From M55B120 sp964426155 (GTDB taxonomy: Bacteria; Actinomycetota; Humimicrobiia; Humimicrobiales; Humimicrobiaceae): DNA of 5,145 nt. The stretch lies in the NCBI GenBank assembly GCA_964426155.1, contig CAYROY010000049.1:1-5145 (forward strand), written 5' to 3'. How positions within the stretch are numbered: position 1 is the first letter of the stretch; each line of letters starts with the position of its first letter. Below the pieces are notes generated by a model. It saw only the letters and a list, made by a program, of their open reading frames with translations, searched no databases and had not been told where the DNA came from. The position numbers were made by a program, and so were the translations under genes. Below are positions 1 to 5,145 of this stretch, one piece after another.

Positions 1-117
1 AGCCCTTATCGACTGGCTCCTATCAGTACCGCCCCACATCCATCCGCCTATCGCCCATGCACCTAATCCTACAACAGAAACCTCTATATCGGTCTTACCA
101 AGCTTTGTGTAACGCAA
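1..117 (-). CDS. Aldo/keto reductase, N-terminal fragment (cut by window edge)
   Basis: Only the first 39 codons are present; the gene continues off the left edge. Read with TTG as Met, the peptide starts MRYTKLGKTDIEVSVVGLG and continues through AWAIGGWMWGGTD. This is the usual opening of NADP-dependent aldo/keto reductases: a short beta-hairpin, the first barrel strand, then the W-rich GGWMWGGTD loop seen in the general-stress/YhdN-like (AKR11-type) group. The TTG start at 117-115 is chosen because the peptide begins where family members begin, no ATG or GTG is better placed, and a strong GGGAGG site lies nine bases upstream. The catalytic Asp, Tyr, Lys and His lie beyond the edge, so activity cannot be judged. 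It belongs to a different subgroup from the complete reductase at 3560-4549 and is transcribed divergently from the DUF937 gene. Confidence 0.88.
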   Translation of the reverse strand, partial: MRYTKLGKTDIEVSVVGLGAWAIGGWMWGGTDRSQSIRA

Positions 118-126
118 AATATTCTT

Positions 127-132
127 CCTCCC
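127..132 (-). promoter_or_regulatory. Ribosome binding site supporting a TTG start
   Basis: GGGAGG on the minus strand is followed by nine bases and then TTG at 117-115. The strong match and normal spacing support TTG as the initiation codon of the left-edge aldo/keto reductase, where the nearest alternative in frame is an ATT. Confidence 0.75.
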
Positions 133-191
133 TTTTATTGCTTTGATTCAGCTCACCAGGAATTATTTTAATATCTTTAGCGTCTTATGAA

Positions 192-210
192 TATAATTAT
201 AATATATAAT
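192..210. promoter_or_regulatory. AT-rich cluster of TATAAT hexamers in the divergent intergenic region
   Basis: Perfect plus-strand TATAAT hexamers start at 192, 198 and 205, and a minus-strand TATAAT lies at 201-196. Because the region sits between two divergent genes, it could supply the -10 box of the left-edge aldo/keto reductase, about 80 bases upstream of its TTG. I find no good -35 box at 16-18 bases on either strand, and such hexamers arise easily in AT-rich DNA. Apart from this cluster and the candidate boxes near 290-328, positions 118-357 show no gene or clear repeat. Confidence 0.22.
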
Positions 211-289
211 TTGCTTTATAAAAAATTACCGCCTATGTATTCAGGACTTCATACTTCTTTGCTTCTAAATACCAACTTTATACTTTATA

Positions 290-328
290 TTGTAACCATA
301 AATAAAAAGGTATATGGTGATATATAAT
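290..328 (+). promoter_or_regulatory. Candidate promoter for the DUF937 gene
   Basis: Two readings are possible. TTGTAA (290-295) and TATGGT (313-318) are 17 bases apart, each matching four of six consensus positions. Alternatively, a perfect TATAAT at 323-328 has no recognisable -35 partner. Either would give a leader of roughly 20-35 bases ahead of the ATG at 358. A TGATA motif recurs at 318, 328 and 340 in the same stretch and may be chance or an operator. Confidence 0.3.
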
Positions 329-357
329 GATATAAAATTTGATAATGGAGGTTATAG

Positions 358-888
358 ATGGATGCTTCAATAATAGAAGCTCTTTTAGGGGCACTGGGCA
401 GCCAGAATATCAGCCAGATGAGTAAAAAAATAAAGGCACCGGAAGACAAGACAAAAGAAGCAGTCACCGAGATCTCGGCACTGCTGACAGGTGCACTTGC
501 AAATAATACGTCAAAGAAAGAGGGTGCAGCAGCTCTGGCGAATGCACTTGATAAAGATCATGACGGAAGTATTTTAGATGATCTTTCAGGCTACATCAGC
601 AATTACCAAAAAGGTCCAGGAAACGGAATATTAGATCATGTCCTTGGAGATAAAAGAAAGGCTGTAGAAAAAAGCATAAGCAGGGAAAGCGGACTTACCA
701 TAGCTAAAGTCAGTAAATTACTTACCATGGTTGCTCCAATAATACTGGGCATTATAGGTAAGGATAAAAAACAGGAGGGTCTTGATATAGGATCACTTGC
801 CTCGATGCTTGGAGGACAGCAGGACCTTGTAAAAACTGTAGCGCCGGTCGCTATTAATATCCTGAGCCAGGTACTGGGGTCAAAATAA
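358..888 (+). CDS. DUF937 family protein with EF-hand-like calcium loop
   Basis: A 176-residue protein of the DUF937 type (related to the YidB group), whose biochemical role is not established. The N-terminal part (1-60) is helical and Ala/Leu-rich. Residues 65-76 form an EF-hand-like loop, DKDHDGSILDDL, with acidic residues at loop positions 1, 3, 5, 10 and 11 and Gly at 6; position 12 is Leu instead of the usual Glu or Asp. A Gly-rich segment GPGNGILDHVLG (86-97) is a hallmark of the family. Residues 121-134 (LLTMVAPIILGIIG) and 158-173 are hydrophobic, more like buried or oligomerising helices than clear membrane spans. There is no signal peptide, so a cytoplasmic location is inferred. The ATG is preceded by GGAGGT at 347-352. 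The gene is monocistronic here, divergent from the left reductase, and followed directly by a possible stem-loop. Calcium binding is inferred from the motif alone. Confidence 0.85.
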   Translation: MDASIIEALLGALGSQNISQMSKKIKAPEDKTKEAVTEISALLTGALANNTSKKEGAAALANALDKDHDGSILDDLSGYISNYQKGPGNGILDHVLGDKRKAVEKSISRESGLTIAKVSKLLTMVAPIILGIIGKDKKQEGLDIGSLASMLGGQQDLVKTVAPVAINILSQVLGSK

Positions 889-890
889 TT

Positions 891-925
891 TTATACTTTA
901 ATACCGGCCAGATGAGGCAGTATAA
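891..925 (+). terminator. Possible weak stem-loop terminator after the DUF937 gene
   Basis: TTATACT (891-897) is perfectly complementary to AGTATAA (919-925). A GCC/GGC pair (907-909 with 916-918) can extend the stem on the 3' side, around an AGATGA loop. The sequence TATTTTG follows, which is only a modest U-tract. It starts two bases after the stop codon, as expected for a terminator, but the AT-rich outer stem and the nine-base 5' bulge make it weak. Confidence 0.28.
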
Positions 926-953
926 TATTTTGATGATATACCCGGTTTCGCCG

Positions 954-1010
954 AAGCGCCGAAAAAAATTGGGAATGAATACTGTTTTATTTAAGTCTTT
1001 TTCGGTGTTT
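954..1010. repeat. Imperfect inverted repeat (13-base arms)
   Basis: The arm 954-966 (AAGCGCCGAAAAA) pairs with 998-1010 (TTTTTCGGTGTTT). In RNA this gives 13 consecutive pairs including two G-U pairs, around a 31-base loop. No T-run follows on the plus strand. The element is therefore not a standard terminator and may be a remnant or a structured RNA segment. Confidence 0.35.
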
Positions 1011-1177
1011 AAATTTGATCTTCTGCGATATTTCTCCTGGCTCTAATTTTTCTTACTGATCACTAAAAGTTTCTTTTTTAAAATAAATTGCTGTTTTTTA
1101 AAGCCAGGAAAATTCTCTTCAAGAACATCTGCAATCCTTTAAATGGTTTGTTATACTATAATATATGATTCTATATC

Positions 1178-1206
1178 TTGATAATTGGTAAAGGGTAAAT
1201 TTTAAT
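1178..1206 (+). promoter_or_regulatory. Sigma70-type promoter of the ATP-grasp gene
   Basis: TTGATA at 1178-1183 (five of six to TTGACA) and TTTAAT at 1201-1206 (five of six to TATAAT) are separated by exactly 17 bases. Transcription would start near 1213 and give a leader of about 38 bases. The leader contains the ribosome site AAGGAG (1241-1246), four bases ahead of the ATG. This is the best promoter match in the window and suggests a self-standing transcription unit. Confidence 0.55.
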
Positions 1207-1250
1207 AAAATATTTATAAATGTTTTTGCAATTTATTTTTAAGGAGAAAA

Positions 1251-2462
1251 ATGAATACCAGTAACAAAAAAGACATTACTGAAAAATGGATTATGATTTT
1301 AGGCGGGGGTCTTCACCAGATCCCAATTATAAAAACTGCGAAAACAATGGGTCTTAAAGTTATTGTTATAGATAATGATAAAAACTCACCTGGATTTTTT
1401 ATAGCTGATGAAAGTTATGATATAGATGTTATGGAATATGAAAAAATATTGCAGATCGCTAAATCAAAAAATATAATCGGAATTACAACAATGGTCAGTA
1501 ATTTAGGGATGCGGACAGTTGCTTATGTAGCAGAAAAAATGAATTTAAAATCCATTTCGTTAAAATCAGCCCGGATAGCTACTGATAAAAAAGAAATCAA
1601 AAAATATTTAAAAAAAGAAAAAGTTCCAGTTTCTGAAGGATTTAGTGTTTCCTCAACCAGCGAGGCTCTTAAAAGAGTCAATCAAATAAATTTTCCGGTA
1701 ATAGTAAAACCTGTTGATGGAACAAAAGGAAGAGGTATCTCTGTAGCACAAACTGAAAATGAATTTAAAAATAGCATAGATCAAGCTATGAATGCTTCTG
1801 TTGCAAAAATAATAATTGTTGAAGAATGGATTGACGGGCCTACCATTGGAGCAGAATGCCTTATAGTTGACGGCGAATTGATACCTATTATTTTAACAGA
1901 TAAATATAACACTTCTCTTCCAAAATGTGTGACCTTAGGCCTGACGGCACCATCTAAATTTCCAGAAGAAGTACAGGACAGAGTAAAAGAGACAGCAAAG
2001 AAAGTTGCGAAAGCCTTAGGGCTAAATACTGGAGCAGCTCATATTGATATGATTGTCGGAGATGACGGTATACCCAGAGTAATAGATGTCGGACCAAGGC
2101 TTGCAAGTGGTCCTGTAATATTTGATTTTGTTCCAAATCTCTTAGGGGTAGATATGGTCAAATCAATAATTAAAATAACTATAGGAGAAAAACCCCGGAT
2201 AGATATAAATTGGAATGGAATGTTTGCAGCAAGCAGGTTTTTAACTGCTCCAGTAAAAGGCTGCATGTATAGAATTGAGATTCCGAAATGGTATAGCAAT
2301 TTTCTCTTCTATCAATACAAAGAATTGGGCGAAATGGTCAAACCTCCGCATAGTGATACCGATCGCATAGGCTGCGTTACAATTAAAGATAATTCTTATG
2401 AAAGAACTATGGAAAGAGCTGACGAACTCTTAAGTAAAATTAAAGTCGATGTTCTCTATTAG
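1251..2462 (+). CDS. ATP-grasp ligase, L-amino-acid-ligase-like
   Basis: A 403-residue ATP-grasp carboxylate-amine/thiol ligase. These enzymes use ATP to make an acyl-phosphate that is attacked by an amine. Residues 13-60 form a Rossmann-like preATP-grasp fold (WIMILGGGLHQIPIIKTAKTMG, then VIVIDND at 37-43). The ATP-grasp domain spans about 110-315. K153 lies in VIVKP, the flexible glycine loop is DGTKGRG (156-162), and the adenine hinge is VEEWI (190-194). The metal-binding strands are HIDMIV (264-269) and VIDVGPRL (277-284), where D279 and G281 stand in place of the commoner Glu and Asn, with R283 kept. The C-terminal domain (about 320-403, with HSDTDRIGCVTI) resembles that of BacD-type L-amino-acid ligases. 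Length is normal for that group. AAGGAG precedes the ATG by four bases, and the promoter is at 1178-1206. No partner gene is adjacent. Base composition is AT-richer than the flanking genes. The substrate is unknown: dipeptide formation is possible, but another carboxylate-amine ligation is equally open. Confidence 0.85.
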   Translation: MNTSNKKDITEKWIMILGGGLHQIPIIKTAKTMGLKVIVIDNDKNSPGFFIADESYDIDVMEYEKILQIAKSKNIIGITTMVSNLGMRTVAYVAEKMNLKSISLKSARIATDKKEIKKYLKKEKVPVSEGFSVSSTSEALKRVNQINFPVIVKPVDGTKGRGISVAQTENEFKNSIDQAMNASVAKIIIVEEWIDGPTIGAECLIVDGELIPIILTDKYNTSLPKCVTLGLTAPSKFPEEVQDRVKETAKKVAKALGLNTGAAHIDMIVGDDGIPRVIDVGPRLASGPVIFDFVPNLLGVDMVKSIIKITIGEKPRIDINWNGMFAASRFLTAPVKGCMYRIEIPKWYSNFLFYQYKELGEMVKPPHSDTDRIGCVTIKDNSYERTMERADELLSKIKVDVLY

Positions 2463-2528
2463 ATATTATAAGAAATTAAGATTTTAACCGGATTCTCTTG
2501 ATAAAAGTAAATAAATAAGAATATTATT

Positions 2529-3563
2529 TCACCCTTTTATTTTTACCAGTGCTTTAATGCAATCTCTGCGCCTGACTCTGTCATATGCGTCATTTATCTG
2601 TTTTAATTCAAAAGGATTGTCTACATCCATCCAGATACGTGCATCCAGTTGTTTCTGCGTAATTCGTGATATAATCTCTTTATGGGCTTCTTCTTCATCG
2701 TATCCTCCGTTGTAATAATAGAATGAGCCTTTTGCGTTAAACAAAATTATGCTGTTTGTAAAAAAATCATCATAACCGTATACACATATTGTCCCGCCGT
2801 CAACCAGATGCTGCAGTTTGCTATTCAACATGCCATTTTTGCCTACTGAGTCTATAATGAAGTCATAGCCCTGTGCCGGGATAATAGCGTTTATTGCTTT
2901 TTGAATATCATTACATTTATAGTCCAGATAGCTTGTAGCTCCTGCTCTTATTGCTGCATCTCTTCTTTTCAGATTTCCAACCACGGTTATCTCGCTTAAT
3001 CCAATATAGGATGCATGAGCGGCAAAGGCTATCGCATTTGCCCCTGATCCTAATATAAGCAATTTTTTTTCTCCAGTGACTCCCAGCCTTCTTATATAAC
3101 TTAAGGTTTCACGCCATGTAATAATCATCGGTGCAACCGCTGGATCAATCTCGTCTGGTATTATCTGGTTTACTCTACTTTTATTCCATGTCTTCTCAGG
3201 CAGCCCATCCTGTTTCATTGCCCAATGGTCTTTTGCTATGCCAAATTCAGCAAATCCACCCCAGTTTGAATAGTACTCCCCATCCTTTGCAGCTGGCGCT
3301 CCAACTCTCGAAACAAGATCTCCTGCTTTAAAATTGCGAACTTTTTTGCCGACCTTTATTACCCGGCCTATGCTTTCATGCCCGAGTATTGTAGGATAAT
3401 ATACCTTCCTCGGGTGTTTGCCCTCTATCACATGCCAATCGGTACCCGAACATGTTGATCCATACAGAATCTCGCAAAATGCATCATATTCATCCATTTG
3501 TGGCTTGCTTACGTTTTTCACCCTTAGCAACCCTATTTTCTCAACTACAGCTGCTTTCATCAT
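2529..3563 (-). CDS. Zinc-type medium-chain (sugar/polyol) dehydrogenase
   Basis: A 344-residue NAD(P)-dependent alcohol dehydrogenase of the medium-chain (MDR) superfamily. The GroES-like catalytic domain covers about 1-150. Catalytic zinc ligands visible are C38 in STCSGTDWH and H62-E63 in LGHESIGRV; E152 (WRETL) is a plausible third protein ligand, as in sorbitol/glucose dehydrogenases. The Cys-rich structural zinc lobe is absent: residues 85-105 contain no Cys. The Rossmann fold starts at LLILGSGANAIAF (168-180), with Ala in place of the last Gly of GxGxxG. The second strand ends VVGNLKRR, with Asn plus basic residues where NAD-specific enzymes carry Asp, so NADP(H) is inferred. The start ATG at 3563 overlaps the stop of the upstream aldo/keto reductase as ATGA; a second ATG follows at once (3560), so either may be used. 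Translational coupling is likely. The substrate is probably a sugar or polyol, from family and neighbours, but is not proven. Confidence 0.85.
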   Translation of the reverse strand: MMKAAVVEKIGLLRVKNVSKPQMDEYDAFCEILYGSTCSGTDWHVIEGKHPRKVYYPTILGHESIGRVIKVGKKVRNFKAGDLVSRVGAPAAKDGEYYSNWGGFAEFGIAKDHWAMKQDGLPEKTWNKSRVNQIIPDEIDPAVAPMIITWRETLSYIRRLGVTGEKKLLILGSGANAIAFAAHASYIGLSEITVVGNLKRRDAAIRAGATSYLDYKCNDIQKAINAIIPAQGYDFIIDSVGKNGMLNSKLQHLVDGGTICVYGYDDFFTNSIILFNAKGSFYYYNGGYDEEEAHKEIISRITQKQLDARIWMDVDNPFELKQINDAYDRVRRRDCIKALVKIKG

Positions 3564-4549
3564 CTTATCAACCCAGGTCCTTTATAGTTTTTATTAAATG
3601 GCATGTTGTATGGCTCTTCATAGGGTCTAAACGGAACCATTTCTGCGATCTCATCCAATCTTTTCAGCACATCTTCGGGTAACTGCCCTTTTTCTGCCAT
3701 CGCTGCGCATGAACTAATCTCTTCCCTGGACTTTGCACCCACAAGTGCGGTTGAAATGTCCGGATTGCTTAACAAGAACCGCAAAGACATCTCTATTATA
3801 GACATATTGAGTTCATCCAGCATATTATATAATTTCAATAACTGCCTGCGCCTCGGACTGCTAAGCCATTTAGCTCCGTTTATAACTTCATCACTGTATC
3901 TTTGAGCAAAAGTGCCGTGATGCAGAGCAGAGCCTATTATTATTCCCATATTCTTTTCTTTTGCCGCAGGTATTATATCGATTGCTGCTTCTCTCCAGAG
4001 AAGACTGTACTGGAAGGCGGTCAATACTACATCAAAATCTCCAAGTTTTATTATATTGGCCATCTCGTATGCAGTAGTTCCACCTAAGCCTGAATAGCGG
4101 ATTATACCCTCTCTCTTAAGAGAGTTCATCACTTCTAATACAGGACCTGCAAGTTCGGTTGTATCCTCGCTCCACCAGTCATATTGCCGCGGCCTGTCAG
4201 GCTCATGAATCATTAGAATATCTATATAGTCACGGTTAAGTCTTTTAAGGCTGTCCTCTACAGACCTGAATAATTGTTTCTTATCCCTGGGATCAAAGGG
4301 TTCTGGATAACCACCAATTTTTGTTGAAAGTATTACCGGCTTTTTAACGGTCTTGAGTACAGTTCCCAGTACATTTTCACCATTCAAATACGTTGGGGCC
4401 GTGTCGATATAATTAATACCCAGCTCTACCGCTTCACATATTGTAGCCTTTGCCTTTTCAAAATCAAAACCATGTGAAGATGCAAATAGCCCACCCAGGC
4501 CTAATTCTGAAACTTCAAGGCCCGTCCTTCCTAAAACTCTTTTTTTCAC
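3560..4549 (-). CDS. Aldo/keto reductase, L-galactose/L-fucose dehydrogenase-like
   Basis: A 329-residue NAD(P)-dependent aldo/keto reductase with a complete TIM-barrel layout. The N-terminus KRVLGRTGLEVSELGLGG is typical. The catalytic tetrad is intact: D49 and Y54 (IDTAPTY), K77 (STKIGG) and H115 (LMIHEPD). Cofactor-binding segments are SGLGG (153-157), GSALHHG (206-212) and VGAKSREEI (270-278), the latter carrying the S/R pair that usually contacts the NADP phosphate. The DRPRQYDWW insert (118-126) and the overall pattern resemble L-galactose dehydrogenase and D-threo-aldose (L-fucose) 1-dehydrogenase, which oxidise an aldose to its lactone. The start is GTG at 4549, chosen because AGGAGG lies nine bases upstream and the family N-terminus begins there. 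It is the first gene of a coupled pair with the downstream MDR dehydrogenase (ATGA overlap) and lies downstream of an FGGY kinase on the same strand. The precise sugar is not determinable. Confidence 0.9.
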   Translation of the reverse strand: MKKRVLGRTGLEVSELGLGGLFASSHGFDFEKAKATICEAVELGINYIDTAPTYLNGENVLGTVLKTVKKPVILSTKIGGYPEPFDPRDKKQLFRSVEDSLKRLNRDYIDILMIHEPDRPRQYDWWSEDTTELAGPVLEVMNSLKREGIIRYSGLGGTTAYEMANIIKLGDFDVVLTAFQYSLLWREAAIDIIPAAKEKNMGIIIGSALHHGTFAQRYSDEVINGAKWLSSPRRRQLLKLYNMLDELNMSIIEMSLRFLLSNPDISTALVGAKSREEISSCAAMAEKGQLPEDVLKRLDEIAEMVPFRPYEEPYNMPFNKNYKGPGLIR

Positions 4550-4558
4550 CTGGTTCTG

Positions 4559-4564
4559 CCTCCT
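4559..4564 (-). promoter_or_regulatory. Ribosome binding site supporting a GTG start
   Basis: A full AGGAGG on the minus strand lies nine bases ahead of GTG at 4549-4547. No in-frame ATG exists near the family-expected N-terminus, so this site decides the GTG start of the aldo/keto reductase. Confidence 0.8.
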
Positions 4565-4588
4565 ATCTTTTTATAATAAATAGATGCC

Positions 4589-4617
4589 GGTATATAAAAG
4601 TATATGAGTAGTGCCAA
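4589..4617 (-). promoter_or_regulatory. Candidate promoter for the reductase-dehydrogenase pair
   Basis: On the minus strand, TTGGCA (4617-4612, five of six to consensus) and TATACC (4594-4589, four of six) are 17 bases apart. The start of transcription would fall near 4582, leaving about 33 bases before the GTG. The 243-base gap behind the kinase gene makes an internal promoter plausible. The rest of the gap (about 4640-4792) is very AT-rich, with no gene or GC-rich hairpin seen. Confidence 0.38.
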
Positions 4618-4792
4618 TATGATCCCTGTTCCCTATTACTCCTGATAAAATAAATATAATAAGGATTTGATATTTCTTTTTTATACCTATTTTATATATT
4701 TTTATAAACTTAACATTTATATGAATATGGAAAAATTTGTCACATTATTTTTGATATCTACTAATTTTTTCTCCTTTTTTATTCTTAACTTT

Positions 4793-5145
4793 TTATTTTT
4801 GGGAAAGAACATTCATCAGCTTTTCCCTGATTTTCAAGTAATTATTATATTCATTTACGTATTGGATGCGCTTTTTACCATTAGGCTCGTACACAGATTT
4901 TTTAAAGTGTTTCAGCAGAACATCGCTACCCTCTTTAAGTGAAGAAAAGACTCCGCACCCTTTCCCTGCCAATACCGCAGCTCCTGCCGTACCAGGTTCC
5001 AGTCCTTTATAAACTTCTATGTTCCGACCCGTAATATCCGCTTTTAACTGTATCCAGACAGACGATTTAGCAGCTCCTCCGACAGCCTTCAGTATCTCTA
5101 TATGTCTTTCGATAATCTTTTCTATTATTCCCAGATTAATATTCA
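4793..5145 (-). CDS. FGGY-family carbohydrate kinase, C-terminal fragment (cut by window edge)
   Basis: The last 117 sense codons of a sugar kinase are present, preceded by two bases of a split codon at the right edge and ended by TAA at 4795-4793. The peptide carries the FGGY C-terminal (actin-like ATPase) signature: AVGGAAKSSVWIQLKADITG, matching the GG-x-x-x-S-x-W-x-Q-x-x-A-D-x-x-G nucleotide-binding pattern. It is followed by EPGTAGAAVLAGKGCG, the conserved E-x-G-x-A-x-x-A helix. FGGY kinases phosphorylate ketoses or polyols such as xylulose, ribulose, fuculose, rhamnulose or glycerol with ATP in the cytoplasm; the residues choosing the substrate lie outside the window. The C-terminal tail is Lys/Asn-rich. 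The gene is upstream of, and on the same strand as, the reductase and dehydrogenase pair, suggesting a shared sugar pathway. Confidence 0.9.
   Translation of the reverse strand, partial: NINLGIIEKIIERHIEILKAVGGAAKSSVWIQLKADITGRNIEVYKGLEPGTAGAAVLAGKGCGVFSSLKEGSDVLLKHFKKSVYEPNGKKRIQYVNEYNNYLKIREKLMNVLSQK

Larger units (their letters stand above)
889..1250. other. Non-coding stretch with inverted repeats and a possible gene remnant
   Basis: No complete gene is visible in these 362 bases. They hold a stem-loop directly after the DUF937 stop (891-925), a long imperfect inverted repeat (954-966 with 998-1010), and an eight-base inverted repeat around CCTGGCT/AGCCAGG (1035-1042 with 1102-1109, 59-base loop). 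T-rich runs occur at about 1070-1079 and 1094-1099. The promoter and ribosome site of the ATP-grasp gene lie at the right end. On the minus strand, 1135-1043 reads as 30 codons ending in a Lys-rich tail (ILKKKLLVISKKN then TAG) with no ATG or upstream coding sequence. It could be a decayed gene end or chance. A TATACTATAAT string at 1152-1162 could be an extra -10 box but lacks a -35 partner. Confidence 0.6.

Noticed and set aside
285..467. Minus-strand 60-codon hydrophobic frame over the DUF937 start
   Set aside because: It overlaps the start and ribosome site of the better supported DUF937 gene and shows no recognisable motif.
1152..1162. TATACTATAAT as the main promoter of the ATP-grasp gene
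   Set aside because: No acceptable -35 box lies 16-18 bases upstream, and the pair at 1178-1206 is a better match closer to the gene.
1954..2299. Two minus-strand open frames inside the ATP-grasp gene
   Set aside because: Both are antisense to conserved ATP-grasp motifs and show no family features of their own.
2507..2545. AT-rich stem (2507-2514 with 2524-2532) followed by T-rich sequence, as a terminator for the ATP-grasp gene
   Set aside because: The stem is almost entirely A-T with a bulge, and the T-rich run is interrupted and lies inside the convergent dehydrogenase gene. It is too weak to call.
3131..4087. Three plus-strand open frames (3131-3331, 3452-3682, 3902-4087)
   Set aside because: They are antisense to the dehydrogenase and aldo/keto reductase, both supported by catalytic residues, and have no motifs of their own.
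4667..4942. Plus-strand 91-codon frame rich in Phe and Ile that looks like a membrane protein
   Set aside because: It lies largely over the minus-strand FGGY kinase coding sequence, which has a clear family signature. Its hydrophobic look comes from T-rich DNA antisense to A-rich codons and gap sequence, and it lacks a ribosome site.

Overview
The window reads as a chromosomal segment of a low-GC bacterium. GC is about 36-40% by eye. The genes have Shine-Dalgarno sites of the GGAGG type, sigma70-like promoter boxes, and ATG, GTG and TTG starts, with frequent ATA and AGA codons. I cannot place it more precisely. No mobile element, CRISPR array, tRNA, rRNA or phage gene is visible. The content is mainly sugar/polyol metabolism plus two less defined genes.

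Left to right: (1) positions 1-117 hold the first 39 codons of an aldo/keto reductase on the minus strand, starting at TTG. (2) Positions 118-357 are a divergent, AT-rich intergenic region. (3) Positions 358-888 on the plus strand encode a 176-residue DUF937-type protein with an EF-hand-like DxDxDG loop. (4) Positions 889-1250 are a 362-base non-coding stretch with several inverted repeats, a possible decayed gene tail on the minus strand, and a good promoter at its right end. (5) Positions 1251-2462 on the plus strand encode a complete 403-residue ATP-grasp ligase resembling L-amino-acid (dipeptide-forming) ligases. It is AT-richer than its neighbours and stands alone. (6) Positions 2529-5145 form a minus-strand block: the C-terminus of an FGGY sugar kinase (cut by the window edge), a 243-base gap with a candidate promoter, an L-galactose/L-fucose-dehydrogenase-like aldo/keto reductase, and a zinc-type medium-chain dehydrogenase whose start overlaps the reductase stop by four bases (ATGA).

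The minus-strand block fits a catabolic route for a sugar or polyol. The two NAD(P)-dependent oxidoreductases are translationally coupled and would interconvert hydroxyl and carbonyl groups, and the kinase would phosphorylate the resulting ketose or polyol. The substrate cannot be read from the sequence. The ATP-grasp gene converges on this block and is probably independent of it. I do not see a convincing new multi-gene system. The most open questions are the substrate of the ATP-grasp ligase and the role of the DUF937 protein.
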